Positions 54,334-62,203 are shown, counted from the stretch's first letter. The stretch is 64,000 nt of DNA from Myxococcales bacterium (GCA_029863605.1 JAOTVB010000005.1:1-64000); one strand, 5' to 3'. Notes: generated from the sequence alone by a model not told the origin. Numbers and translations are program-made.

Positions 54334-54385
54334 GGCAACGAAATGCCGTTGCTCGACGTCATGCCGTCAGCGACATCTCGTTGAC
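54334..54385 (+). promoter_or_regulatory. Two matching dyads upstream of the sigma-54 promoter
   Basis: Two inverted repeats with the same 8-4-8 layout: GGCAACGA/CCGTTGCT at 54334-54353 and GTCAGCGA/TCGTTGAC at 54366-54385. Their centres are 32 bp apart, about three helical turns. They share a G(G/T)CAACGA-like half site and lie 38-90 bases upstream of the -24 box, the usual place for enhancer-binding-protein sites. Confidence 0.55.
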
Positions 54386-54422
54386 GCCCGCCACAAGACC
54401 CGGGATAACTCCATTTCCCGGC

Positions 54423-54438
54423 TGGCACGGAGCGTGCT
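54423..54438 (+). promoter_or_regulatory. Sigma-54 (-24/-12) promoter of the rubrerythrin operon
   Basis: TGGCACGGAGCGTGCT, with the -24 GG and -12 GC separated by exactly ten bases. It lies 45 bases upstream of the rubrerythrin ATG. The match to TGGCAC-N5-TTGC is complete except one base in the -12 element. A sigma-54 promoter means transcription needs an activator with an AAA+ domain, which would respond to a redox or nitrosative signal. Confidence 0.8.
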
Positions 54439-54482
54439 TCGTGTTGCCGCGGGCAAGCAACACATTGGAGGAAAAAGAAGCC

Positions 54483-54902
54483 ATGTCAGAGCTCAAGGGC
54501 ACCAAGACCCACCAAAACCTCAAAGACGCATTCGCAGGCGAGTCCCAGGCGAACCGACGCTACTTGTACTTCGCGAAGGTCGCGGATGTCGAAGGGTACC
54601 CCCACGTTGCGGGTAACTTCCGCGAGACGGCCGAGGGGGAGACAGGCCATGCGCACGGTCACCTCGACTACCTCAAAAAGGTCGGCGACCCGGCAACGGA
54701 CCTGCCGATAGGCGACACCGCGCTCAACCTCGCGGCCGCTGTTGCCGGCGAAACCTACGAGTACACCGACATGTATCCGGGGATGGCCAAGACAGCGCGA
54801 CAGGAGGGCTTCGACGAAATCGCCGATTGGTTCGAAACCTTGGCCAAGGCAGAGAAGTCGCACGCGGGGCGTTTCCAGTCTCTCCTCGACGACATCTCCT
54901 AG
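54483..54902 (+). CDS. rbr: Rubrerythrin-like diiron protein without rubredoxin domain
   Basis: 139 aa from the ATG at 54483, ribosome site GGAGGAAAAAG. A four-helix ferritin-like domain carries the expected Glu/His ligands: [31 protein letters not shown] (about 47) and [22 protein letters not shown] with [15 protein letters not shown] (about 120). The C-terminal rubredoxin with its CxxC pairs is absent (classical rubrerythrin about 190 aa). Peroxide reduction at the diiron centre would therefore need an outside electron donor. The next gene encodes an iron-sulfur protein that could fill this role. Expression is probably under the sigma-54 promoter just upstream. Confidence 0.93.
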   Translation: MSELKGTKTHQNLKDAFAGESQANRRYLYFAKVADVEGYPHVAGNFRETAEGETGHAHGHLDYLKKVGDPATDLPIGDTALNLAAAVAGETYEYTDMYPGMAKTARQEGFDEIADWFETLAKAEKSHAGRFQSLLDDIS

Positions 54903-54914
54903 CCCACGTCACGC

Positions 54915-56297
54915 GTGAACGACGAAGCCCCCAGGAGACAGATCTCGTACTTACCAACCGATGGGTTGAGTTACGACCCGAGCGAGGAGAAGTACTGGGA
55001 TGAGGACGCGCTCGATAAGGAAGTCGAGCGCGTCTTCGGCGTCTGCCATGGCTGCCGCATGTGCTTCAAGTACTGCGACTCTTTTCCAATCATGTTCACG
55101 GCGATCGACGAGGGACATGATGGCAACGTCCACATGCTCACCGCGCTCGACACGCAGCGGGTCATGGACGCATGTTATCAGTGCAAGCTCTGCGAGGTGC
55201 AGTGTCCGTACACCCCGCGGGACGGGCACGAATTTCAAGTCGACTTCCCGAAGCTCGTCCACCGATATACGGCGATCCGGCGCAAGAAGCACGAACAGCC
55301 GCACAAGTTGCGATTGAAAGTGTTGGAAGATCCCGATCGGGCAGGCGCCTTCGCCCGGGCGAGCTTCGGCGTCGCCAACGTCATGAATCGCGTGAGCATA
55401 CATCGATGGTTCATGGAAAAGCTCGTCGGGATCGATCGTCGGAAGCTCCTTCCGGACTTCGCTCAAACGACGTTCGAGTCGTGGGCACGCGGCGCTGGGC
55501 TGATGGACAAAGGCGTCGGCGGGGAGGTCGTGCTCTTCCAGACCTGCTACGTGCAAGCCAACGAGCCACAGGTCGGCAGGGACACCATCGAGGTGTTCGA
55601 AAAGAATGGCATCGACGTGCGATGTGAACGCGGTCTCGAATGTTGTGGCATGCCCGCCTGGGAGGGAGGCAACCTCGAGCTGCTTCGCAAGAAGGCGCAC
55701 GTCAATCTCGACCGGTTGCTTCCGTACGTCGAAGCGGGGGCCAAGGTCGTGGCCATCAACCCAACGTGCTCGATGATGCTGCGTCGCGAGTGGCCCGAGC
55801 TCCTCGAAGGCGAAGACCGAACGAGAGCAAAGAAGCTCGCCGAAGCGGTGGCCGACCCGAATGAGTTCCTCTGGTCCCTTCGCAACGAGCCGCGATTCAA
55901 CACTGATTTCAAGAGCTCCCCGGGCACACCGGTCGCCTATCACGCACCCTGCCATTTGCGGACCCAAGGAGTGGGCTTCAAAGGACGAGATCTTTTGCGT
56001 AAAATCCCTGGCGTGACCCCGGCAACCATCATGGAGTGCTGCGGTCACGACGGCACCCATGCGATGACCGTCGAGGGATTCGAGTACTCGATTCGGGCCG
56101 GACAAAAGGCATTTGACGGGATGAAACAAGCCGATGCGGAGATATGGTCGACCGATTGCCCGCTGGCGGCGATTCAATTCCAGCAACATGCGGGCGTGAA
56201 GCCGATGCACCCGATGTCGATCCTCGCACGCGCCTATCGGGAGGATGGCTTTGCGTCCCCCAAAGCTCTGCCGGCGGCAACAGCGCCTGAAGGATGA
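54915..56297 (+). CDS. GlpC/heterodisulfide-reductase-like iron-sulfur protein with two CCG domains
   Basis: 460 aa, GTG start 12 bases after the rubrerythrin stop. Two [4Fe-4S] ferredoxin motifs are visible: C44-x2-C47-x2-C50-x3-C54 (CHGCRMCFKYC) and C87-x2-C90-x2-C93-x3-C97 (CYQCKLCEVQCP). Two Cys-rich CCG domains follow: LECCGMPAWEGG (about 240) and IMECCGHDGTHAM (about 375) with APCHLRTQG between them. This is the GlpC/HdrB arrangement. It has no flavin domain, so it probably passes electrons, perhaps to the rubrerythrin, from quinone or a thiol. It overlaps the DUF3501 start in ATGA, so the three genes are one operon. Confidence 0.92.
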   Translation: MNDEAPRRQISYLPTDGLSYDPSEEKYWDEDALDKEVERVFGVCHGCRMCFKYCDSFPIMFTAIDEGHDGNVHMLTALDTQRVMDACYQCKLCEVQCPYTPRDGHEFQVDFPKLVHRYTAIRRKKHEQPHKLRLKVLEDPDRAGAFARASFGVANVMNRVSIHRWFMEKLVGIDRRKLLPDFAQTTFESWARGAGLMDKGVGGEVVLFQTCYVQANEPQVGRDTIEVFEKNGIDVRCERGLECCGMPAWEGGNLELLRKKAHVNLDRLLPYVEAGAKVVAINPTCSMMLRREWPELLEGEDRTRAKKLAEAVADPNEFLWSLRNEPRFNTDFKSSPGTPVAYHAPCHLRTQGVGFKGRDLLRKIPGVTPATIMECCGHDGTHAMTVEGFEYSIRAGQKAFDGMKQADAEIWSTDCPLAAIQFQQHAGVKPMHPMSILARAYREDGFASPKALPAATAPEG

Positions 56298-56854
56298 TCA
56301 TGATGAAGCCAGTCGAACGGGACGAGATTCTCGACTACGTCACCTACAGCGGAAAACGGGACGCGATTCGCGCCGCTGCACTGAACGCGAAGTCCGAGCG
56401 TCGCATCATCGTGGGCGAGCACTTCACCTTCTTGTTCGAGAACCACGAAACCGTGCGTTATCAAATTCAAGAAATGATGCGCGTCGAAAAGATCGTCAAA
56501 GAAGACGACATCCGGCACGAAATCGATACCTACAACGAGCTCATCCATCCGGCAGGGTCACTCGGTTGCACTCTTTTGATCGGCATCGACGACCCGGAGG
56601 AGCGGGACGATAAACTCAAAGCTTGGGTCGGGCTCAATGACCACATCTATGCGAAGCTCCCAAACGGGATACGTGTGAAGCCGACGTGGGACCCTCGGCA
56701 GGTGGGCGATGCACGGTTGTCATCCGTGCAGTACCTCACGTTCGAGCTCGGGCCCAAAGCACCGGTCGCCATCGGCATCGACATGCCGGGCATCGAAGAC
56801 GAAACCGAGTTATCCGACGCCCAGCGAGAAGCCCTCAGGCGGGACCTGAGCTAG
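56294..56854 (+). CDS. DUF3501 family protein
   Basis: 186 aa, ATG overlapping the previous stop (ATGA). It matches DUF3501 by MKPVERDEILDYVTY at the start, HFTFLFENHETVRYQIQEMMRVE (about 46) and a C-terminal DARLSSVQYLTFELG. There is no signal peptide or membrane segment, and no cysteine pair for a cluster. DUF3501 genes recur beside rubrerythrin and CCG-domain iron-sulfur proteins in many bacteria, so it is probably a partner of the same peroxide-reducing or thiol system, but its biochemical role is unknown. The stop codon TAG begins the first unit of the dispersed repeat (56854). Confidence 0.9.
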   Translation: MIMMKPVERDEILDYVTYSGKRDAIRAAALNAKSERRIIVGEHFTFLFENHETVRYQIQEMMRVEKIVKEDDIRHEIDTYNELIHPAGSLGCTLLIGIDDPEERDDKLKAWVGLNDHIYAKLPNGIRVKPTWDPRQVGDARLSSVQYLTFELGPKAPVAIGIDMPGIEDETELSDAQREALRRDLS

Positions 56855-56932
56855 GCGATAGCGTGGGGGCGGTGGGGTAGGCGATAGCGTGGGGGCGGTG
56901 GGGCGGGACCAATTGCCGCCAAAGGCGTCCGG
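56854..56932 (+). repeat. Dispersed 53-bp repeat, copy B, with a tandem half unit
   Basis: A 24-base half unit (56854-56877) is followed after two bases by the full 53-base unit (56880-56932), which matches copy A at 29012-29064 in 46 of 53 positions. The half unit is identical to the start of the full one, period 26. It lies directly after the DUF3501 stop codon. Confidence 0.8.
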
Positions 56933-57044
56933 TCGATAGCAGATGTGCCATAAACCTGGCTTGCCGAGATGCGCCTCACGCGCGTAGACTCACCCCCCTG
57001 CGCACCCACCGAACCGAGGTGCGCTTTCGATCCAGGAGAGACTG

Positions 57045-57299
57045 ATGAATTGCAAAATCCTTATTCTTCTCATCGCTGGCCTCGCTGACTACCAGCCGCT
57101 TTGTACGTTTTGTGACACCAATCCGATTACCGACACGGACGCTTCGGTCTGGATCGACCACATCCTGCTTCACAACTTGTCCGCCGACTCCGTGACGGCG
57201 ACGACGCGTACGTTTGACGAGAATGTGGTGCCGGTCGACGGCATGATGGTTCCGCTCTCGGACCACTACGGCATCCAGTCTGTCATCCGGGTGCCCTAG
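57045..57299 (+). pseudogene. Deletion remnant of an endonuclease/exonuclease/phosphatase-family exported protein
   Basis: 84 codons. The first 14 (MNCKILILLIAGLA), behind a good ribosome site AGGAGAG, look like a signal-peptide start. From about residue 22 the sequence resembles the C-terminal end of EEP-fold enzymes (TNPIT then WIDHILLHN and a final LSDHYGIQSVI, the conserved D-H-I and S-D-H-Y-G). The fold's middle, about 250 residues with the catalytic core, is missing. The likeliest explanation is an in-frame internal deletion that joined the signal start to the tail. It is probably non-functional. It could also be a tiny expressed peptide. Confidence 0.6.
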
Positions 57300-57390
57300 C
57301 TTCCGGATCGAGGCATTCTTTTCGGGTCGGTGGCGGGGAGGTTGTCGACGTCCCTTTCCAGCCTTACGTTTGCTGTCTAGGAGAACCTAA

Positions 57391-58230
57391 ATGCTGAGAA
57401 TTTTGCTGTTTCTAGCCACCAACTTCGCTGTTCTGGTCATGGCGGCCATCGCCATGTACGTCCTGACCGCGTTAGGGCTCATTCCGGCGGATGCCCCGTA
57501 CACGCAGATGCTGATCTGGTGTGCCCTATTCGGCTTCGGAGGCTCGATCTTCTCGCTCGCGATCTCCAAGTGGGTGGCGAAGAAGTCGACCCGAGCGCAC
57601 GTCATCGAGACGCCGTCCAACGAGGCCGAGCGGTGGCTCGTCAGCACGGTCGAGCGCCAAGCGAAAGAAGCTGGCATCGGGATGCCCGAAGTCGCCGTGT
57701 TCGACTCGCCTGACCCCAACGCGTTTGCAACGGGCATGTTCCGAAACAATGCCCTGGTCGCGGTGAGCACCGGTCTCTTGCGACTGATGAACAAGCAGGA
57801 AGTCGAGGCCGTTCTGGGCCATGAAATCTCGCACGTCGCAAACGGCGACATGGTAACGCTGACCCTCATCCAGGGCGTGCTCAATACGTTCGTGCTGTTC
57901 ATCGCGCGAATCATCGCTAGCCAGTTCGATCGAGGGCGTTTCCTCATCTACATGGCGCTCCAGATGGTGTTTGGGATCCTCGCGAGCATGATCGTCGCTT
58001 GGTTCTCGCGGCGTCGCGAGTTCCGGGCCGATGCCGGTGGGGCAGCGCTAGAAAGCCCTGCGGCCATGGCAGCCGCACTCAATCGACTGCGCACCATGCG
58101 GGACGCCCCCTCTCAGCTCCCCGACAACCTGACCGCCTTTGGGATCCGGGGCGAGGGGATGCTCAAGCTCATGGCCACGCACCCCCCCCTAGAAGAACGA
58201 ATCGCGCGCCTTCAGGCCCCAACGCCCTAG
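57391..58230 (+). CDS. htpX: HtpX membrane zinc metalloprotease
   Basis: 279 aa, ribosome site AGGAG. HtpX order is complete: two N-terminal membrane helices (residues 3-55), NAFATGMFRNNALVAVSTGLL (about 111), AVLGHEISHVANGDMV with the HEXXH zinc motif at about 147-151, two further membrane helices, and SRRREFRADAGGAALE with the third zinc ligand Glu (about 210). It degrades misfolded inner-membrane proteins and is part of envelope stress response. It stands alone on this strand. Its stop codon lies inside a hairpin shared with the convergent DUF427 gene. Confidence 0.97.
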   Translation: MLRILLFLATNFAVLVMAAIAMYVLTALGLIPADAPYTQMLIWCALFGFGGSIFSLAISKWVAKKSTRAHVIETPSNEAERWLVSTVERQAKEAGIGMPEVAVFDSPDPNAFATGMFRNNALVAVSTGLLRLMNKQEVEAVLGHEISHVANGDMVTLTLIQGVLNTFVLFIARIIASQFDRGRFLIYMALQMVFGILASMIVAWFSRRREFRADAGGAALESPAAMAAALNRLRTMRDAPSQLPDNLTAFGIRGEGMLKLMATHPPLEERIARLQAPTP

Positions 58231-58243
58231 GCGCTATCGCCTA
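58228..58243. terminator. Hairpin between convergent htpX and DUF427 genes
   Basis: TAGGCG, four bases, CGCCTA: a perfect 16-bp inverted repeat whose two arms contain or adjoin the stop codons of both convergent genes (htpX stop at 58228-58230, DUF427 stop at 58234-58236). There is no T tract, so intrinsic termination is uncertain. Confidence 0.4.
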
Positions 58244-58518
58244 ACGGTGACGCCCTTCCAGAAGGCGACGTGGTCTTTGATGTTGGCCGCCGCCTGCTTC
58301 GGGGCGGGGTAGAACCAGGCAGCGCTCTCGTTTCGCGTGCCATCGACGACGACGTCGTAGTAGCTGGCAGTCCCCTTCCAACCGCACACCGTCTGGTGAG
58401 CGCTCGGCTCGAAAAACTCATCTTTGATCGCGCCGGGCGGGAAATACACGTTCCCCTCGACGATCTCGAATTCGTCGGATTCCGCAATGACCGTCCCCTG
58501 CCAGATTGCTTTCGCCAT
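58234..58518 (-). CDS. DUF427 family protein
   Basis: 94 aa from the ATG at 58518, which begins MAKAIWQGTVIAES; a longer open frame upstream only overlaps the divergent lipoprotein gene. The DUF427 signature is clear: NVYFPPGAI, TVCGWKGTASYYDVVVDG and NESAAWFYPAPKQAAANIKDHVAFWKGV. It is a small single-domain cytoplasmic beta protein found widely in bacteria with no known reaction. It is convergent with htpX and divergent from the Cys-rich lipoprotein gene. Confidence 0.93.
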   Translation of the reverse strand: MAKAIWQGTVIAESDEFEIVEGNVYFPPGAIKDEFFEPSAHQTVCGWKGTASYYDVVVDGTRNESAAWFYPAPKQAAANIKDHVAFWKGVTVRR

Positions 58519-58566
58519 GGATCCGCCTTCTTGCCATGACGTACGACGTTCGGTAGGACCCGTTTC

Positions 58567-59466
58567 ATGGGTGGGCGCGCATTTTTGTGCTGGTTGATGA
58601 TTTTGGGGCTCTCGGCCGGGTGCGAGAAGGCCGAGCCGCGTCGAGAACGCATCGAAATAGCCGCGGATGCCCGCTCTTGCGTCGAGGGAGAGGCCTGCGG
58701 GGTCGTCGAGACGAGCTGTGATTCGCAAGGGTGCGAATGCGGCGTCGCGATCAACGAAAAGCACCTGCTCGAGTACCAGCAGAAGCTCGCGGAGTGCCGA
58801 GGGCAAAACAAAATCGCCGTCTGCGACTTTCTCTGCAAGACGCCTTTTGCCAAATGTTTCAACGGAGCGTGCGTTCTCACGGATGAGCCATTGGAGCTTT
58901 TCAAGCGTGGTCGGAGCCTCCGTGAGTCCTGCGAGACCACAGGTGGGCGCTACGTCGGATGCCCCGAGTGTCCACCAAACGCGCGGTGCAAGTCATGTGC
59001 TCCCTGCGAGTGCCCCGCGAGCCACCGGTGGACGAGCAAGGGGTGTCGAAGAGTCGTGCGGACCGAGCCGAGGGATATATTGGTCGAGGTTCGGCCTCCT
59101 AAGATCGCGATGACTCGGCCTCTCAAGGCACGCGTCCACAACGAGTCGAAACGAACCGTTTGGCTCAAGACCCTCTGCGGCACTCCTTTCTATCGAGCAC
59201 GCAAGAAGCAGGATCGATGGGAAACGGCGTATCAACTCGTTCCGAAGCGCAAATGCAAAACCAGCGCCGTCGAGATTCCCGCGGGCAAGGATCGACCCTT
59301 CGTCGTCAAGACCTTGAGCAACCTCTCCGCACCATCAGGCGAGCTGGCCGAGCCGGGCACGTATCGATTCGAGCTGACCTACACCGACGGCAACGAGAGC
59401 TTTCGCCATCACGACACGGTCTTTTCGGCCGAGTTCGACGCCGTCTCGAACCGCTCCCCCAAGTAG
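58567..59466 (+). CDS. Cysteine-rich lipoprotein of unknown function
   Basis: 299 aa. The signal peptide ends ILGLSAGCEKAE (lipobox Cys at about 19). Residues 30-160 contain about 17 cysteines in patterns such as CDSQGCECG, CDFLCKTPFAKC and CPECPPNARCKSCAPCEC, suggesting a disulfide-rich region. The C-terminal 130 residues look beta-rich (IAMTRPLKARVHNES, AEPGTYRFELTY), perhaps an immunoglobulin-like domain. It is exported and lipid-anchored. No family is recognised. Its last 58 bases overlap the convergent glutaredoxin-like gene. Confidence 0.75.
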   Translation: MGGRAFLCWLMILGLSAGCEKAEPRRERIEIAADARSCVEGEACGVVETSCDSQGCECGVAINEKHLLEYQQKLAECRGQNKIAVCDFLCKTPFAKCFNGACVLTDEPLELFKRGRSLRESCETTGGRYVGCPECPPNARCKSCAPCECPASHRWTSKGCRRVVRTEPRDILVEVRPPKIAMTRPLKARVHNESKRTVWLKTLCGTPFYRARKKQDRWETAYQLVPKRKCKTSAVEIPAGKDRPFVVKTLSNLSAPSGELAEPGTYRFELTYTDGNESFRHHDTVFSAEFDAVSNRSPK

Positions 59467-59972
59467 CGAATGATGTCCGCGCTCTCCGGCATCCAGCGGT
59501 CCCGCTCGCGGCTCGTACAACGAAGGACGGGCACGGTCGCGCGGCCGCGCGCCTCGACGAGCTCTGCCCGGTACTGATCGTCGGCCCACACGTTTCGGAG
59601 CTCCACGTCGATCCCGAGCTGTTCGATCACCCGAAGGACGCGGATACAAAAGGGGCAGGTGGGCGTGTAGTAGAGCGCTAAGCTTTCGTCGGGCTCGCAG
59701 ACGTAGCGCTCGCAAAAGTACTTCGCGTAAAACTCCGCCCATGGTTCGTCGGGCGCACGGGCCTCGTGTTCCGCGGCGGCGTCCACGAACGCGACGACCA
59801 ACTCCGTGCGCGTGTGATCGCCTTCGAGGAGCTTGGCGATGGGCGCGTGGACGTGAGCGGCGTACCAGATCGGCCAATCGGGATCGGCGCCATCCGTGGC
59901 GATGAACGCCTCGTGATGCGCCTTTCCGGTTTCGAAGAAAAGAGCCGCGAGCGTTTCGACCGCGTCGCTCAA
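59409..59972 (-). CDS. Glutaredoxin-like protein with N-terminal extension (ergothioneine operon)
   Basis: 187 aa, TTG start overlapping the egtD stop (TTGA). Residues 97-180 form a glutaredoxin/GST-N-like fold with the active-site CPFC (Cys106 and Cys109) and ATVPVLRCTSRERDRWMPES, where V-P corresponds to the cis-Pro loop. Residues 1-95 are helical, without a recognised domain, and have three histidines near HVHAP. Its place downstream of egtB and egtD suggests that it reduces a sulfoxide or disulfide intermediate or recycles oxidised ergothioneine. This role is inferred. The last 58 bases overlap the convergent Cys-rich lipoprotein gene. Confidence 0.8.
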   Translation of the reverse strand: MSDAVETLAALFFETGKAHHEAFIATDGADPDWPIWYAAHVHAPIAKLLEGDHTRTELVVAFVDAAAEHEARAPDEPWAEFYAKYFCERYVCEPDESLALYYTPTCPFCIRVLRVIEQLGIDVELRNVWADDQYRAELVEARGRATVPVLRCTSRERDRWMPESADIIRYLGERFETASNSAEKTVS

Positions 59973-60964
59973 GATCGCTCTCCTTCGACCTCGAGGAAAC
60001 AGACGCTGAACCAGTCGCGGTCATCGCTCCAATGCCCGGTGAGGCGAAAACCCGCCGCCCGAGCGAGGGCTTCGAACTCGCCGAGATCGTACTTGTGAGA
60101 GTGCTCGGTGACGATGAACTCGCCCTTCCGGAAAGTCACGACGGTGTTCCCGATGCGGGCCGTTTGGTCTACCTCGCTGATCAGTCGCATCTCGATGCGC
60201 CCCGCACTCTCGACATAGGGGGCGTAATGCCGAAACGCGGCAAGATCGAAATCAGCGCCCACTCGATTCAACCGGCTGAGAATGTTCAGATTGAATGCAG
60301 CCGTCACGCCAATCGAATCGTTGTAGGCGGCTTCGATGATTTCCGGCTCTTTTTGGCGATCGATCCCGATCAGCAAACCGCCTCCGGGTCCGACGAGCTC
60401 GGCGACACGCGCAAGGAACGCTTGGGCTTCCGGGTGGGTGAAGTTCCCGATGGTGCTCCCGGGAAAGAACGCGACGGTCCGGGAGCTCGGGCGGTGAGGC
60501 CTCGGAAGCCTGAGAGGCTGTGTGTAGTCCGCGCAGACAGCGAGGATCTGCATATCCTTATACCCGTCCGCTAGTTGCTCCGAGGATGCCTCGAGCGCGG
60601 CCCGGCTGATGTCGATCAGTACGCAGCCGCTCGGGTCGATGAGGGCGTCGAGAAGCTTCTGGGTCTTCAGCCCGACACCGGACCCGAACTCCACCAAGGT
60701 CGCATGGGCGCCGATCGCCTCCGCCATCTCGTCGACACTTGCATCGAGGATTCCTAGCTCGGTTCGTGTCGGATAGTACTCCGGAAGCTCGGTGATCGCT
60801 TCGAAAAGGCGCGCGCCCAGAGAGTCGTAAAAATACTTGCATGGCAGCGATTTGGGCGAGCGGCGAAGCCCCGCCACCGCTTCCGCTTTGAGGTCTCCGA
60901 GCTTGGGATGGAGATCGACGACGCGAACACGTTCCCGATTGCCTAGCGGATCAAATGCGATCAT
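59969..60964 (-). CDS. egtD: EgtD, L-histidine N-alpha-methyltransferase
   Basis: 331 aa. The EgtD signature is clear: GLRRSPKSLPCKYFYDSLGARLFEAITELPEYYPTRTE (residues 33-70, cut here for length), LVEFGSGVGLKTQKLLDAL (SAM motif, about 92-110), FPGSTIGNFTHPEAQAFL (about 166) and HKYDLGEFEALARAAGF near the C-terminus. It methylates histidine three times to hercynine (trimethylhistidine), the first step in ergothioneine synthesis, in the cytoplasm. It lies six bases after egtB and overlaps the glutaredoxin-like gene by four. Confidence 0.95.
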   Translation of the reverse strand: MIAFDPLGNRERVRVVDLHPKLGDLKAEAVAGLRRSPKSLPCKYFYDSLGARLFEAITELPEYYPTRTELGILDASVDEMAEAIGAHATLVEFGSGVGLKTQKLLDALIDPSGCVLIDISRAALEASSEQLADGYKDMQILAVCADYTQPLRLPRPHRPSSRTVAFFPGSTIGNFTHPEAQAFLARVAELVGPGGGLLIGIDRQKEPEIIEAAYNDSIGVTAAFNLNILSRLNRVGADFDLAAFRHYAPYVESAGRIEMRLISEVDQTARIGNTVVTFRKGEFIVTEHSHKYDLGEFEALARAAGFRLTGHWSDDRDWFSVCFLEVEGERS

Positions 60965-60970
60965 CGGTCT

Positions 60971-62203
60971 TCAACCCTCGTCATGCGCTAGTCGGATGCC
61001 GCTGAGCTGCCAGCGCGCATTTGGGGGGAAAAAGTTGCGGTACGTCCTTCGGGCGTGACCGGCAGGCGTCGCGAAGCTGCTGCCGCGTAGGACATACTGG
61101 CCGCACATGAACTTGCCGTTGTACTCGCCGATGGCGCCGTCGGCGGGGCTGTAACGCGGGTATGGCGAGTAGCTCGAGGCCGTCCACTGCCAGCAAGCCC
61201 CGTAGATGCGAGGCTGGGACGCGTGTGTCCAAGGGGCTCTTCCACCGAGCGGTGCTGGCTCTGGGTCGGTCGTCGAGGCTTCCCACTCCTGCTCGGTCGG
61301 CAAGCGCGCGCCGGCCCATCGCGCATAGGCATCCGCCTCGTAGTAACTGACGTGCGTGACTGGATCACTGGGGCGCAGAGGCCCGAGCCCGTGAAGGGTG
61401 AAAACACTCCAGCCATCGGAGCCCCGGTACCAGTAGAGCGGGGCATACCTTTCGTGCTGCTGAATGTCGCTCCAACCAGCGCTCAACCAAAGCTCGGGAC
61501 GCTCGTAGCCTCGGTCTTCAATGAATTCGAGGTACTCTTGATTGGTCACGAGTCGCTTAGCGATCCCAAACGGCTCGATAATCACGTCGTGGACGGGGCC
61601 TTCGTTGTCGAAGTGAAAGGAGGACTCCGCAACCCCCACCGTTGCCACGCCGCCTGCGTGGCTCGTCCAATGTGGCCCGGCGGGAGCGCCTTCCGGATCT
61701 GGTAGCTCGTTCGGGCAATACGCCGGGAAGGTTGGGTTGAGTGACAGGAGGTGTTTGACATCGGTGACGATGAGCTCTTGGTGTTGCTGCTCGTGATGGA
61801 GGCCGAGCTCGATTCGCTTGGCCGTGGCATCATCGACGCCGCCGTCGAGTAACGAGAGCACGTGATCGTCGACCTTGTTGCGGTACTCGGTGACTTCATC
61901 ATGGCTGGGGCGAGTCAGTAGGCCGCGCGAAGGCCGATGATATTGCTCGCCGATCGCGTTGTAGTAACTATTGAACATCACGTCGAACGGCTCGGGCGAA
62001 AGTGGCTCGACGCCCGCGGGTCGCAACACGAACGTCTCGAAGAACCAAGTCGTATGCGCACGGTGCCACTTGGTTGGGCTCGTGTCGGGCATGCTCTGAA
62101 CGCATTGGTCTTCCGCCGACAGCGGCGCTGCCAACGCTTCGGTTTGCGCTCGAACTCGTTCGAAATCGCTCGCAAGCCGACCGAGGTGCATCTCGCCTTT
62201 CAT
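60971..62203 (-). CDS. egtB: EgtB, iron-dependent hercynine sulfoxide synthase
   Basis: 410 aa from the ATG at 62203; an in-frame GTG at 62263 would add 20 residues. The N-terminal DinB-like domain gives the three iron-binding histidines: His50 in WHRAHTTWFFE, and His137 and His141 in GLHHEQQHQELIVTD. The C-terminal domain is the formylglycine-generating-enzyme/C-type lectin type (GARLPTEQEWEA, CWQWTASSYSPYP, RRTYRNFFPPNARWQLSGIRLA). EgtB joins a thiol (gamma-glutamylcysteine or cysteine) to hercynine using oxygen. egtA, egtC and egtE are not in the window, so cysteine or another thiol may be used. Confidence 0.94.
   Translation of the reverse strand: MKGEMHLGRLASDFERVRAQTEALAAPLSAEDQCVQSMPDTSPTKWHRAHTTWFFETFVLRPAGVEPLSPEPFDVMFNSYYNAIGEQYHRPSRGLLTRPSHDEVTEYRNKVDDHVLSLLDGGVDDATAKRIELGLHHEQQHQELIVTDVKHLLSLNPTFPAYCPNELPDPEGAPAGPHWTSHAGGVATVGVAESSFHFDNEGPVHDVIIEPFGIAKRLVTNQEYLEFIEDRGYERPELWLSAGWSDIQQHERYAPLYWYRGSDGWSVFTLHGLGPLRPSDPVTHVSYYEADAYARWAGARLPTEQEWEASTTDPEPAPLGGRAPWTHASQPRIYGACWQWTASSYSPYPRYSPADGAIGEYNGKFMCGQYVLRGSSFATPAGHARRTYRNFFPPNARWQLSGIRLAHDEG

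Noticed and set aside
54951-56210. 419-codon minus-strand frame over the CCG protein
   Set aside because: The iron-sulfur cysteine motifs are on the plus strand and the operon spacing supports it.
58229-58252. Minus-strand TAGGCGATAGCG matching the start of the dispersed repeat
   Set aside because: Only 12 bases match, which is expected by chance in 64 kb, and the rest diverges.
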